Below are positions 14,515 through 22,366 of a stretch of 22,700 nt of DNA, in pieces. The translations under genes and the position numbers were made by a program. Each line of letters begins with the position of its first letter. Within the stretch, counting starts at the first letter, position 1. The notes below the pieces were generated by a model. It had not been told where the DNA came from. It saw only the letters and a program-made list of their open reading frames with translations, and ran no database searches. Source of the stretch: Phascolarctobacterium_A sp902463975 (lineage in GTDB: Bacteria; Bacillota; Negativicutes; Acidaminococcales; Acidaminococcaceae); the NCBI RefSeq assembly GCF_902463975.1, contig NZ_CABQHJ010000039.1, forward strand, positions 1 to 22,700. The letters are read 5' to 3'.

Positions 14515-15876
14515 ATGACAAAACTGGCAAATTATCTCGAAAATAAAATATGGTATATGCTGCTGTTTACTGTGGCAGTTATTCCGCTGGAGCAGGAGTT
14601 CACATCCTTCTGCGTAGCAATGACCTTTATCGGCGCAGTGATTGTGTCGCATGTTAAGGGACGTCCACAGCAGGAGAATGTGCTGAAGCCATGGCAGCAG
14701 GGAGCGTTTTATGCACTGCTGCTGATTGCGCTTGTTTCAGTATATTTTTCCCTGGACAGATTTTTGTCCTTCTGGAATCTGGTATATGTTGTAGGCCAGT
14801 ATGCGGCGCTGTTTTTTGTGCTGCTGCGCTACGCCTCGGTAGGAAATAGTGAAAAGTGTATAGTGGATAGTGAAGGTTTGGCGAACACTAAACAGAACAC
14901 TAAAAACAATTCACTAAACACTAACCACTATTCACTAATCACTAACTACTACAAACTATTCACTAATTTACCGCGTCCGCTGCAGCTCATAGGCGCCTTT
15001 TTAATCGTATCGCTGCTGGTGAGTGCGATTGGTATCGCGCAAAAGATTTTCGGCGTTACGGCTGAAGGTATCTGGGTGGACCCGGCTCAGTTCCCGGATT
15101 TGAAGGTGCGCGTTTTCTCTACGCTGGTCAATCCCAATATCCTGGCAGGCTATCTGGTGCTGGTGGTGGCTTACAGCACAGCCTTTTTCAACCAGACGAA
15201 GGCGTATAAAAAATGGCGTCTGGCCTTTCTGGCAACGGGACTTTTGGCAGCAGTCTGCCTGCTTTATACATATTCACGCGGTAACTGGGTGGCCTGCGCT
15301 GTGATGCTGCTGGCGTTCTGCGTGCTTTTCTGCCGCAAAGCCTTTATTCCTATATTGGGCGGCGGCGCTGCTGCGCTGGCACTTGGCGGACAGGCGGTGC
15401 TGCAGCGTCTGGAATCTATTCGCGGCGGCTATGGGGGTGACACCTCTATTGCTTTGCGTATGGCCTATTTAAAGAGCACCAAGTGGATTATTGAGGAATT
15501 TCCTTTTGGTGTAGGCTGGTATGGTTATCGCTTTGTTTACCCCACGTACAATTTTTATCTGGCAGATAAGAACGTCATTATGTACCACTGCCACAATATT
15601 TTCCTGAACATCTGGGCAGAGCTGGGAGCACATGGCCTATTGGTGTTTCTTGTTATCTGGTTCGGCATTTTTCTGCCTGCAGGCTGGAGATTGGCCTATC
15701 AAGGACGCAGCCTGTGGCTGAAGGCCATGGGACGCGGTTATGTGCTGGCAACAGTAGGTATTATTGTGGGTGGCTTAACAGACCACGTTTACTTTAATAC
15801 CCAAATGGGATTACTGTTTTGGACCTTGGGTGGCTTGACACTGCTTTGCGCACGCCTGAATGAGCAGTGTGATTGA
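14515..15876 (+). CDS. O-antigen ligase / Wzy_C-family polytopic membrane protein, 453 aa
   Basis: About ten hydrophobic segments surround Wzy_C-type motifs: a large loop with FSTLVNPNILAGYL, YSRGNWVA, then YHCHNIFLNIWAELGAHGLL near the C-terminus (the HN...AE.G.HG.. pattern of O-antigen ligases and polymerases). Such proteins transfer or polymerise lipid-linked glycans on the outer face of the inner membrane; the acceptor here is unknown. ATG 14515 has AGGGTG (14505-14510) close upstream, a weak ribosome site; TTG 14500 is an alternative. Residues about 112-152 are foreign to the fold: a hydrophilic N-, T- and K-rich stretch encoded by an imperfect hairpin repeat (14847-14937) inserted in frame between membrane segments. 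The gene remains open, so the protein may tolerate it as a loop. Confidence 0.85.
   Translation: MTKLANYLENKIWYMLLFTVAVIPLEQEFTSFCVAMTFIGAVIVSHVKGRPQQENVLKPWQQGAFYALLLIALVSVYFSLDRFLSFWNLVYVVGQYAALFFVLLRYASVGNSEKCIVDSEGLANTKQNTKNNSLNTNHYSLITNYYKLFTNLPRPLQLIGAFLIVSLLVSAIGIAQKIFGVTAEGIWVDPAQFPDLKVRVFSTLVNPNILAGYLVLVVAYSTAFFNQTKAYKKWRLAFLATGLLAAVCLLYTYSRGNWVACAVMLLAFCVLFCRKAFIPILGGGAAALALGGQAVLQRLESIRGGYGGDTSIALRMAYLKSTKWIIEEFPFGVGWYGYRFVYPTYNFYLADKNVIMYHCHNIFLNIWAELGAHGLLVFLVIWFGIFLPAGWRLAYQGRSLWLKAMGRGYVLATVGIIVGGLTDHVYFNTQMGLLFWTLGGLTLLCARLNEQCD
14847..14937. repeat. Imperfect 28-bp inverted repeat inserted in frame in the Wzy_C-type gene
   Basis: Arms 14847-14874 and 14910-14937 match at 23 of 28 positions as inverted copies, built of AGTGAA/TTCACT words, and further ...CACTAA... 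words continue to about 14965. The middle contains GTGAAGGTTTGGCG, also found at 270-283. It looks like a small non-autonomous repeat (MITE- or REP-like). Confidence 0.7.
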
Positions 15877-15987
15877 GCTAAATATATAACTACAAGGAAT
15901 ATTTAATATTCTCAATAGAAATAAAGAAAAAATAGAATGCATATTAATAATAAGTAAGAAAATATTAAAAATTCTTTTAGAAAGCGC

Positions 15988-16016
15988 TGGACAAATGCAT
16001 TGCTTAGTAGTATAAT
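15988..16016 (+). promoter_or_regulatory. Promoter of the candidate small RNA
   Basis: TGGACA (15988-15993), 17-bp spacer, perfect TATAAT (16011-16016). No start codon with a ribosome site follows within the next 100 nt. The stretch 15877-15987 before it is AT-rich and holds only a palindrome, GAATATT-T-AATATTC (15897-15911). Confidence 0.65.
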
Positions 16017-16021
16017 TACGT

Positions 16022-16119
16022 ATGTAAAACAGTTGCTGGAAAAACTTGCTTGCAGATGATAAGAGTTATCGTTACTCCCTGTGATTGCTTACGAAATCGC
16101 GGGGAGTAATATTTTTTTC
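16022..16119 (+). ncRNA. Candidate small RNA or terminated leader, about 98 nt
   Basis: A near-consensus promoter ending at 16016 is followed about 100 nt later by a strong terminator (16071-16118). Inside are a small hairpin GATAA-GAG-TTATC (16057-16069) and a purine-rich 5' part with no convincing frame. It does not match the parts of 4.5S, 6S, tmRNA or RNase P RNA that I know. It may be an independent sRNA, or a leader whose terminator controls the gene starting at 16289. Confidence 0.5.
16071..16118 (+). terminator. Strong intrinsic terminator of the candidate small RNA
   Basis: TTACTCCCTGTGATT (16072-16086) pairs over 15 bp (two G-T) with AATCGCGGGGAGTAA (16095-16109), 8-nt loop, followed after TA by TTTTTTT. 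This is among the strongest terminators in the window. Confidence 0.8.
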
Positions 16120-16288
16120 AACAATTTTTTCAGAAAATAATTAACAGTCAAACGAATTTGAGGCAAGACAGCTGATACTGAGCCAGGTATAAGATAAAGC
16201 TTGCTTAGGGTATTGGAAAGGAGGAAGATTAAGTCCTTGTTTATTGATGAATTTGGTAAAGAATAATAAATACGGAAGGCGTGATGTA

Positions 16289-16981
16289 ATGCATAAGTGT
16301 AATCCTCCGAGTATCCAAAAAACTATGGCTTTTTATAGAGATAATTGTGAAAGCTGGGCCCATGCTTTGGCATTAAATACTAAGTATCATGTTAGTGTAG
16401 AAGCATATGAGGAGCTGCCACCCTGGAGCCTTGTTCATAACGCTAATGGCAGTGACCATTTCCTGAAAGATAACATTATCATGCTCAAGGTCTGTGATTT
16501 GGAAAAAAGGCTTGTCTATTATCCTGTCTTTCCTGAAAAAATGGGACTCAGGCTGCTGGAAGCATGGGAGATGCCGGTGCCACCGAAGCTGACAGCCTTT
16601 GAGCAGGATAATGAAGCGGACGAAAATGTTCATCCTGCCAATAGAAGCTTGCGTAATCTTATAGCCTTTGCCCGCTTGTTTATGCTGACGCAGAGCCGTT
16701 GGCACAAGCCTATGGCCTATAGCTTCAACAATATTATTTCGCAATTATATCTTGTACCGGATACCGGTGTTTCGCCGGAGACTATTCAGCTTATTAATAA
16801 CGTCATTGGTGAATATATTAATGATGATTCGCAGGAGCATTATATCAAATGTGCTAATCTGCAGGATTTTCTTGCCTATCTGAAAAACAAGTATATGCTG
16901 GTGCCCTTCAAATCTGATGATTTCAGATGTTTGCGGCAATTACTGCATAGCACTTATCCTAAGGAAAAGTTGTATTTTTAA
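16289..16981 (+). CDS. Hypothetical protein, 230 aa, unrecognised
   Basis: I do not recognise the family. The predicted protein is soluble, with no signal peptide or membrane segment, and mixes aromatic and charged residues: YRDNCESWAHALALNTKYHV near the start, PPWSLVHNANGSDHF, then YYPVFPEKMGLRLLEAW, a middle acidic stretch (EQDNEADEN) and a basic C-terminus (STYPKEKLYF). ATG 16289 has GGAAGG (16274-16279) 9 nt upstream. A longer version from TTG 16244 or ATG 16247 is possible; a perfect AAGGAGG at 16217-16223 is too far (23 nt or more) from either. It is preceded by the candidate small RNA and its terminator and closed by its own terminator, so it is a single-gene unit. Codon use looks like its neighbours, so recent transfer is not indicated. 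Confidence 0.75.
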   Translation: MHKCNPPSIQKTMAFYRDNCESWAHALALNTKYHVSVEAYEELPPWSLVHNANGSDHFLKDNIIMLKVCDLEKRLVYYPVFPEKMGLRLLEAWEMPVPPKLTAFEQDNEADENVHPANRSLRNLIAFARLFMLTQSRWHKPMAYSFNNIISQLYLVPDTGVSPETIQLINNVIGEYINDDSQEHYIKCANLQDFLAYLKNKYMLVPFKSDDFRCLRQLLHSTYPKEKLYF

Positions 16982-16992
16982 TATAAATTATC

Positions 16993-17033
16993 AAGCGCAG
17001 AACCAAAACATCAGGTGGTTCTGCGCTTTTTTT
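16993..17033 (+). terminator. Intrinsic terminator after the hypothetical gene
   Basis: AAGCGCAGAACCA (16993-17005) pairs perfectly over 13 bp with TGGTTCTGCGCTT (17016-17028), followed by TTTTT. Confidence 0.9.
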
Positions 17034-17099
17034 GCCATAATGGTAACAAGAAAGCAGAATAATACTGCTATATTGTGAAAGAGGGGACGATTACTAAAA

Positions 17100-17172
17100 T
17101 TCTAACTCGACAAGAATTAATTAAACGAATTAAAAGTAGTTCTAACTCGATAAAACGAGTTAAAACGAGTTA
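17100..17172. repeat. AT-rich direct and inverted repeats with AACTCG/CGAGTT words
   Basis: TTCTAACTCGA occurs at 17100-17110 and 17140-17150 (40-bp period). AACTCG (17144) faces CGAGTT at 17156 and 17166, the latter two being a 10-bp direct repeat (AAAACGAGTT). No gene with a ribosome site is seen here. It may be an operator cluster or a decayed repeat. Confidence 0.55.
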
Positions 17173-17284
17173 AAAACTGAATTAGATTTAGCAGTACTAA
17201 GATTTAACCAGGCACACCAGCGCCGCAATACGGTATTACTTGTTCCTCTTTGCCTTTCGTGGTTTTCACGATAACTCAACAGAA

Positions 17285-17322
17285 CCCGATGGTATCGCCA
17301 AGTGATACTGTCGGGATTTTTT
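17285..17322 (+). terminator. Intrinsic terminator upstream of polA
   Basis: CCCGATGGTATCGC (17285-17298) pairs over 14 bp (with G-T pairs) with GTGATACTGTCGGG (17302-17315), CAA loop, then TTTTTT. It is not next to any gene's end (the previous gene already has a terminator at 16993), so it may close a further small transcript in 17173-17322, which also holds the hairpin TCGTG-GTTTT-CACGA. No promoter for it was clear. Confidence 0.75.
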
Positions 17323-17403
17323 ATAATGCAGCGGCAGATGTTGAAGGACGGTATAAACTTTGGGCTTTCTTACATATTAGTTACATATTTTCTTGCCTTG
17401 CTA

Positions 17404-17412
17404 TGATATAAT
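17404..17412 (+). promoter_or_regulatory. Extended -10 promoter of polA
   Basis: TGA-TATAAT: a perfect -10 with upstream TG; no good -35. The polA start is 50 bp downstream, which excludes the longer upstream start at 17393. Confidence 0.55.
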
Positions 17413-17461
17413 AATCATATTAATGTTTATTCTATGTGAGCGGCATAGAGGAGGAGCAATT

Positions 17462-20059
17462 ATGGCAGATAAATTTTTAGTTATAGATGGCAGCAGCCTG
17501 ATACATAGAGCGTTTTTTGCGCTGCCGCCGCTGACTACGCGTCAGGGCATCCATACGGGAGCAGTGTACGGGCTGTGCAACATGCTGCTGAAGCTTTTGG
17601 ATGAGGTGAAGCCGCGTTATATGGCTGTTGCCTTTGATAAATCGCGCAAAACCTTCCGTAGCAAGCTGTATGCGGAATACAAGGCGCAGCGTAAGCCTAC
17701 TCCGAGCGAGCTGAGCGAGCAGTTTCCTTTGGCAATGAAGGTTTTGGAATGCATGGGAATCAAAACTCTGGAGCTGGACGATTATGAGGCCGATGATATT
17801 ATCGGTACCTTTGCTGTGCAGGCACCGCCGGAGGTTGAGGTTATTATTGTTACCGGTGACCGCGACGAGCTGCAGCTGATTGATAAGCGTACCAAGGTTT
17901 TTTATACGAAGCGCGGCATCAGCGATATTCAAGTTTTTGATGAAGCGGAATTTGCTGCCAACTACGAAGGACTGCAGCCGAAGCAGCTTATCGAGCTGAA
18001 GGGTCTGATGGGCGATACCTCTGATAATATTCCCGGTGTTCCGGGCGTAGGTCCTAAAACAGCGATGAAGCTGATTAAGGAATACGGCAATGTGGAAACG
18101 GTGCTGGAGAATATCGACAAGGTTTCCGGCAAGTCGCTGAAAACGAAGCTGACAGACAACAAGGAATCTGCCCTGCTGTCGAAGCAGCTGGCAACAATCT
18201 GCACGGAGGCGCCGGTTGATACTGCTGTACAGACCTATGAGCTGCAGCCGCTGAAGGAGGAAGCACGCACCCTGCTGCAGGATTTGGAGTTCCGCAATAT
18301 GTACGAGCGCTTTGCCGCGGTGCTTGGCGGTGCGCGGGACAGCTTTGATCTTTTCGGCGAGGCGATTGAGCAGGAAGGCTTGCCGCAGGTGGCAGTAAAT
18401 ACGCCGCAGCTGGCAGAGGAGCTTTTTGCTGCCCTGGCCAAAGCAAAGCAGCCTGTTGCTGTGCATGCGCAGGTAGCAGGACAACTGCCGGAGCTGTATT
18501 TCAGCAGTGCCGAAATTTTGGTTGATGATAAAATTTATGTGCTGGATGCGCAAAGCGGTTGTTGGGATAAATTCGACACTTGGCTGGCAGACGCGGACAG
18601 CAAAAAGATAACTATAGACAGCAAGGAGCTTTATAAATGCTGCCTGTGCCGCAAGGTGAAGGTGCAGGGAATAGTTGATGATGTAGCTTTGGCAGGCTAT
18701 GTTGCGGACAGCGGCCACAGCTCCTACAGCCTGGAGGATTTGAGCCGCCGCAATCTGCCGGGAGTACTGGCAACGCCTTGCGAAAATCTGCAGCAACTCG
18801 CATCTAAGCTGCGCGGACTGTTGGCTGAACAGCAGCAGCTCAAGCTTTACGAGGAATTTGAGCTGCCGTTGGCACCGGTGCTGGCGCAGATGGAGTTTGC
18901 CGGTATTACGCCGGACAAGGAGCTTTTGCTGCAGCTGAACGAAGATATGGGGCACCGTATTGCAAAGCTGGAGTCTTTGGCACAGGAGCAGGCGGGCGAA
19001 GAGTTTAACCTGAAATCTCCCAAGCAGCTGGGCGTGATTTTGTTTGAACGACTGCAGCTGCCGGTAATCAAGAAGACCAAAACAGGCTATTCTACCGATG
19101 CCAAGGTATTGGAAGCACTGGAGGGCAAGCATCCGCTGATTGCTACAATTCTGGAGCACCGCAAGCTGGCGAAGCTGCAGTCTACCTATCTGGAAGGCCT
19201 GCAGCCGTTGATTAATCCCAAAACGGGACGCATTCATACGCACTTCCAGCAGACGGTGACGGTAACAGGACGCTTATCCAGCACGGACCCTAACCTGCAG
19301 AATATTCCTGCACGTACGGAAGAAGGCAGACAGATTCGCCGTATTTTTGTTCCGGGAGCAGGCTATGACCTTTTGATGAGCTGCGATTATTCGCAGGTTG
19401 AGCTGCGTATTCTGGCCTGCATTGCGCAGGATGAGCTGCTTTTGGAGGCCTTCCGTCATGGTCAGGATATCCATGCGCGCACCGCTGCCGAGGTTTTCGG
19501 TGTGCCGCTTGAGGAGGTAACGCCCGAAATGCGCAGCCGTGCGAAGGCTGTTAACTTCGGTATTGTTTACGGTATCAGCGATTTTGGTCTGGCCAAACAG
19601 CTGGATGTCGGCCGCAAGGAGGCAGCAGGCTATATTGACAGCTACTTTGAACGCTATACCGGTGTAAAAAAATATATGGAAGATATTGTAGCCAAGGCGC
19701 GTGAGCAGGGCTATGTCAGCACGCTGATGGGACGCAGACGCTATCTGCCGGAAATCCGCAGCAGTAATTTCAATCTGCGCAGCTTTGCGGAGCGTACCGC
19801 TATCAACACCCCGATTCAGGGAACTGCCGCAGATATTATGAAGAAGGCAATGATTGCTGTGCAGCGCGAGCTGGATAAGGCGCAGTGCAAGAGCAGAATC
19901 CTGCTGCAGGTGCACGATGAGCTGGTGCTGGAGGTTACTGAAGACGAAAGGGAGCAGGCAGCGCAGCTGGTGCGCACAGCCATGGAAGGTGCTGCGTCAC
20001 TGGATATTCCGCTGCTGGCCGACGTTAATTGCGGTCGTGACTGGGCGGAAACAAAATAA
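17462..20059 (+). CDS. polA: DNA polymerase I, 865 aa
   Basis: Pol I fills gaps and removes RNA primers in repair and lagging-strand synthesis. The N-terminal 5'-3' exonuclease domain (about 1-290) shows LVIDGSSLIHRAF, VAFDKSRKTFR, DYEADDIIGT, VTGDRDELQLI and GDTSDNIPGVPGVGPKTA. The middle domain (about 310-470) lacks the D-x-E and other acidic motifs of a 3'-5' proofreading site, as in Bacillus-type Pol I. The polymerase domain is complete: TGRLSSTDPNLQNIP, motif A DYSQVELR (D642), motif B RSRAKAVNFGIVYG (from R691) and motif C QVHDELVLEV (from Q816). ATG 17462 follows GGAGGAG (17450-17456). It leads a probable operon with mutM, coaE and a lytic transglycosylase, an order similar to the Bacillus polA-mutM-coaE cluster. 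Confidence 0.97.
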   Translation: MADKFLVIDGSSLIHRAFFALPPLTTRQGIHTGAVYGLCNMLLKLLDEVKPRYMAVAFDKSRKTFRSKLYAEYKAQRKPTPSELSEQFPLAMKVLECMGIKTLELDDYEADDIIGTFAVQAPPEVEVIIVTGDRDELQLIDKRTKVFYTKRGISDIQVFDEAEFAANYEGLQPKQLIELKGLMGDTSDNIPGVPGVGPKTAMKLIKEYGNVETVLENIDKVSGKSLKTKLTDNKESALLSKQLATICTEAPVDTAVQTYELQPLKEEARTLLQDLEFRNMYERFAAVLGGARDSFDLFGEAIEQEGLPQVAVNTPQLAEELFAALAKAKQPVAVHAQVAGQLPELYFSSAEILVDDKIYVLDAQSGCWDKFDTWLADADSKKITIDSKELYKCCLCRKVKVQGIVDDVALAGYVADSGHSSYSLEDLSRRNLPGVLATPCENLQQLASKLRGLLAEQQQLKLYEEFELPLAPVLAQMEFAGITPDKELLLQLNEDMGHRIAKLESLAQEQAGEEFNLKSPKQLGVILFERLQLPVIKKTKTGYSTDAKVLEALEGKHPLIATILEHRKLAKLQSTYLEGLQPLINPKTGRIHTHFQQTVTVTGRLSSTDPNLQNIPARTEEGRQIRRIFVPGAGYDLLMSCDYSQVELRILACIAQDELLLEAFRHGQDIHARTAAEVFGVPLEEVTPEMRSRAKAVNFGIVYGISDFGLAKQLDVGRKEAAGYIDSYFERYTGVKKYMEDIVAKAREQGYVSTLMGRRRYLPEIRSSNFNLRSFAERTAINTPIQGTAADIMKKAMIAVQRELDKAQCKSRILLQVHDELVLEVTEDEREQAAQLVRTAMEGAASLDIPLLADVNCGRDWAETK

Positions 20060-20089
20060 CGGATACTTTACGGAAAGAGGGGAAGACCT

Positions 20090-20911
20090 GTGCCGGAAAT
20101 GCCTGAGGTGGAGCAGGTGCGCAAAACACTTGCGCCTCATATAGAAGGAAAGAAAATTTTAGCAGTAGAAATATATTTGGAGCGCTTGATAAAATATCCT
20201 CAGCCGGAGGATTTTATTAAAGGACTGGTGGGAAAAACTATCATAAGCGTAGGCCGACGCGGTAAATACCTGGTGCTGCAGACTGCACTGAAGCAGCAGC
20301 TGATAGTGCATCTGCGCATGACAGGCGCGCTGTTGGCGCAGCCGTCAGCTGCACCTGCACCGGCGTATGCCAAAATCAAGTTCACGCTTTCTGATGACGT
20401 GACGATGTGGTTTACGGATATCCGTACTTTCGGTACGCTGTATCTGGTAACTGATAATGATACATATATTGAAGGCTTTGAAACGCTGGGACCGGAGCCG
20501 CTGAGCGAGGGCTTTACTGCCGCATATCTGTTGCCGTTGGCGCAAAAAAGCAAGAAGGCTATCAAGAGCTTTATTCTGGACCAGCAGATTATCGCCGGTC
20601 TTGGCAATATCTATGCCGATGAATGCCTGGCTCTGTCCGGTATTCTGCCTATGCGTAAAGCCTGCAGCCTGAGCGCTGCTGAGATAGTGCGCTTGTGTGA
20701 GGCAGTCAATGCAGTAATCGCGCAGGGCATCAAAAATCGTGGTACAACCTTCCGTGATTATAAGGATGGCGAAGGAAATAAGGGCGATAACCAGAACCAT
20801 CTGCTGGTGTACGGCAGAGGAGGCAAGCCCTGTAAAAAATGCGGTGCGCTGCTGCAGACAACCAAGGTAGGCGGCAGAGGCACGGTTTATTGTGAGCATT
20901 GCCAAAAGTAG
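20090..20911 (+). CDS. mutM: Formamidopyrimidine-DNA glycosylase (MutM/Fpg), 273 aa
   Basis: This base-excision enzyme removes 8-oxoguanine and formamidopyrimidines and cuts the strand. The mature N-terminus MPEMPEVEQVRKTL supplies the catalytic proline (P2) and E3; the RRGKYL motif gives the conserved lysine (K59). A helix-two-turn-helix region (DQQIIAGLGNIYADE) and a C-terminal zinc finger (C248, C251, C268, C271, with R263 in GGRGTVYC) complete it. The start is GTG 20090, fixed by alignment of P2; the ribosome site GAGGGG is at 20077-20082. The in-frame ATG at 20099 would remove the catalytic proline's neighbours but recreates a similar MPEVE. It lies 30 bp after polA and 12 bp before coaE, as expected for a repair and housekeeping operon. 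Confidence 0.97.
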   Translation: MPEMPEVEQVRKTLAPHIEGKKILAVEIYLERLIKYPQPEDFIKGLVGKTIISVGRRGKYLVLQTALKQQLIVHLRMTGALLAQPSAAPAPAYAKIKFTLSDDVTMWFTDIRTFGTLYLVTDNDTYIEGFETLGPEPLSEGFTAAYLLPLAQKSKKAIKSFILDQQIIAGLGNIYADECLALSGILPMRKACSLSAAEIVRLCEAVNAVIAQGIKNRGTTFRDYKDGEGNKGDNQNHLLVYGRGGKPCKKCGALLQTTKVGGRGTVYCEHCQK

Positions 20912-20923
20912 GAGTAGAGAATA

Positions 20924-21532
20924 ATGATAACAATTGGTTTGACAGGAGGCATTGCTTCCGGCAAAAGTACAGTTTCCGCAGAGCTGCGCAGCCTGGGACT
21001 GCCTGTTTTTGATGCGGATGCCGAAGCGCGCCTGGCAGTAGCTGCAGGCAGCGCGGGACTGGCGCAGGTAATTGCTGTACTGGGTAAGGAATATCTGAGT
21101 GAGGAAGGAACACTGGACAGAGCCAAGGTTGCCGAGCGCATTTTCCGCGATAAGGAAGCGCTGAAGGCAGTGGAGGCGATTATCCATAAAATAGTCTGGC
21201 AGCAGGCAGAAGACTTTTTGGCAGCAAGCCGCAAGCAGGGACATAAGGCAGCAGTGCTGGATGTGCCGCTTTTGATTGAATGTGGCTGGCACAAGAATGT
21301 GGACAGCGTGTGGCTTGTATCTGTCAGCCGTCAGCAGCAGGTGGAAAGGGCGATGCTGCGCAGCGGTATGACAGCAGACGAGGTTAATGCGCGCATTGAG
21401 GCGCAGATGTCGCTGGCAGAAAAGAAAAAATATGCTGATGTAGTTCTTGATAACAGCGGCAGCCAGGAGGCAACCATGCAGGCCGTGCGCGTGCAGCTGG
21501 AGCAGCTTTTAAACAATGAGCGTGAAGGTTAA
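20924..21532 (+). CDS. coaE: Dephospho-CoA kinase, 202 aa
   Basis: CoaE phosphorylates dephospho-CoA with ATP, the last step of coenzyme A synthesis. The P-loop GGIASGKST lies at 8-16, preceded by MITIGLT; further family motifs are LGLPVFDADAEAR (23-40 region), VLDVPLLIECGW, VSVSRQQQVERAMLRSGMTADE and the DNSGS near the C-terminus. The length is typical. ATG 20924 follows AGGAG (20910-20914), which overlaps the mutM stop codon. The 3' end overlaps the transglycosylase gene by 17 bp, indicating coupled translation. Confidence 0.96.
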   Translation: MITIGLTGGIASGKSTVSAELRSLGLPVFDADAEARLAVAAGSAGLAQVIAVLGKEYLSEEGTLDRAKVAERIFRDKEALKAVEAIIHKIVWQQAEDFLAASRKQGHKAAVLDVPLLIECGWHKNVDSVWLVSVSRQQQVERAMLRSGMTADEVNARIEAQMSLAEKKKYADVVLDNSGSQEATMQAVRVQLEQLLNNEREG

Positions 21533-22142
21533 CCGTAAGGCCCGCAGCAGACGGCGCAAGAAGCATGGTCGTCTGCATAGCTGGCTGCTAATGTTTGGCG
21601 TACTGCTGGCAGTATGCTTTGGCTGCTGGAAGATTTGGAGCAGTGATGCTGTGCAGATGCGCTTCGTATATATGTGGGATTATCAGCAGGACATTGTGAC
21701 CTACAGTAAGAAAAACGATGTGGACCCGTTTTTAGTTGCGGCCATCATCAAAAACGAAAGCAACTTTAAGCATGATGCTGTTTCTAAAGTGGGCGCTGTT
21801 GGCCTGATGCAGATTATGCCGGAAACTGGGCGCTGGATTGCTGAGCAGATGGGGCTGAAGCAGTATCAGGACAGCGATTTGTACCAGACCAGGACTAACA
21901 TTCGCATGGGCTGCTGGTATGTGGGCGAGCTGGAGCACGAATTCCAGCATAACCTGGTGCTGCTGATGGTGGCCTACAATGCAGGGCGTGGGCAGACGCA
22001 TGAGTGGATGCAGGAAAATGGCTGGGACTATAATTTCAATGATGTGAAGGCCATTCCCTATCCCGATACACGTGAATATGTTGCCAAGGTGCTGCAGGAC
22101 CGGGATAAATATTATCTGCTTTATAAGGATAAGCTGAAATAG
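21516..22142 (+). CDS. Membrane-anchored lytic transglycosylase (SLT domain), 208 aa
   Basis: It cleaves peptidoglycan between MurNAc and GlcNAc to form 1,6-anhydro ends. A basic cytoplasmic N-terminus (RKARSRRRKKHGR) precedes one membrane segment (about 22-40), placing the enzyme outside the inner membrane. The SLT domain (about 55-200) has the catalytic glutamate in IIKNESNF (E81), then GAVGLMQIMPET (93-104) and AYNAG (153-157), with SLT family 1 spacing. ATG 21516 lies inside coaE; GGAG (21499-21502) is 13 nt upstream, a weak spacing, so GTG 21522 is an alternative. It closes the polA operon; the combination with coaE recurs in related Firmicutes, but its reason is unknown. Confidence 0.93.
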   Translation: MSVKVNRKARSRRRKKHGRLHSWLLMFGVLLAVCFGCWKIWSSDAVQMRFVYMWDYQQDIVTYSKKNDVDPFLVAAIIKNESNFKHDAVSKVGAVGLMQIMPETGRWIAEQMGLKQYQDSDLYQTRTNIRMGCWYVGELEHEFQHNLVLLMVAYNAGRGQTHEWMQENGWDYNFNDVKAIPYPDTREYVAKVLQDRDKYYLLYKDKLK

Positions 22143-22182
22143 CAGAGCGGAAACTTTTTTAGAAAAATTTTCGTCAGGTTAC

Positions 22183-22211
22183 TTGACGAACGCGTCAGAG
22201 TATGCTATTAT
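22183..22211 (+). promoter_or_regulatory. Promoter of the first tRNA-Leu unit
   Basis: TTGACG (22183-22188), 17-bp spacer, TATTAT (22206-22211). The -35 lies in the inverted repeat TCGTCA...TGACGA (22171-22189). Confidence 0.8.
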
Positions 22212-22251
22212 ATCTATGTTGCTTATGACAGCAACGAAGTGCATAAAGCAT

Positions 22252-22337
22252 GCGGTAGTGGCGGAACGGCAGACGCGCTAGCCTCAGGAGCTAGTGGGGG
22301 AGACCCCGTGGAGGTTCAAATCCTCTCTACCGCACCA
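22252..22337 (+). tRNA. tRNA-Leu (anticodon CAG), copy 1
   Basis: An 86-nt class II tRNA with acceptor arm GCGGTAG/CTACCGC, discriminator A and encoded CCA (22335-22337). The anticodon stem CTAGC/GCTAG encloses loop CTCAGGA, giving anticodon CAG. A long variable arm and the GGTTCAAATCC T-loop are present. It reads CUG codons. It is identical to the copy at 22612. Confidence 0.95.
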
Positions 22338-22366
22338 TTTTTATTTATGAACTTTATCCCAAAGAC

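Noticed and set aside
14847..14965. CRISPR-like array from the repeated CACTAA words
   Set aside because: The words are short and irregular, there are no unique spacers of even length, no cas genes, and the stretch is inside a coding frame.
17075..17173. A 32-codon GTG frame over the AACTCG repeats
   Set aside because: It has no ribosome site, is made of the repeats themselves, and is low in complexity.
17477..19243. A 588-codon minus-strand frame inside polA
   Set aside because: It is a shadow of the leucine- and glutamine-biased codons of polA, with no ribosome site or known domain.
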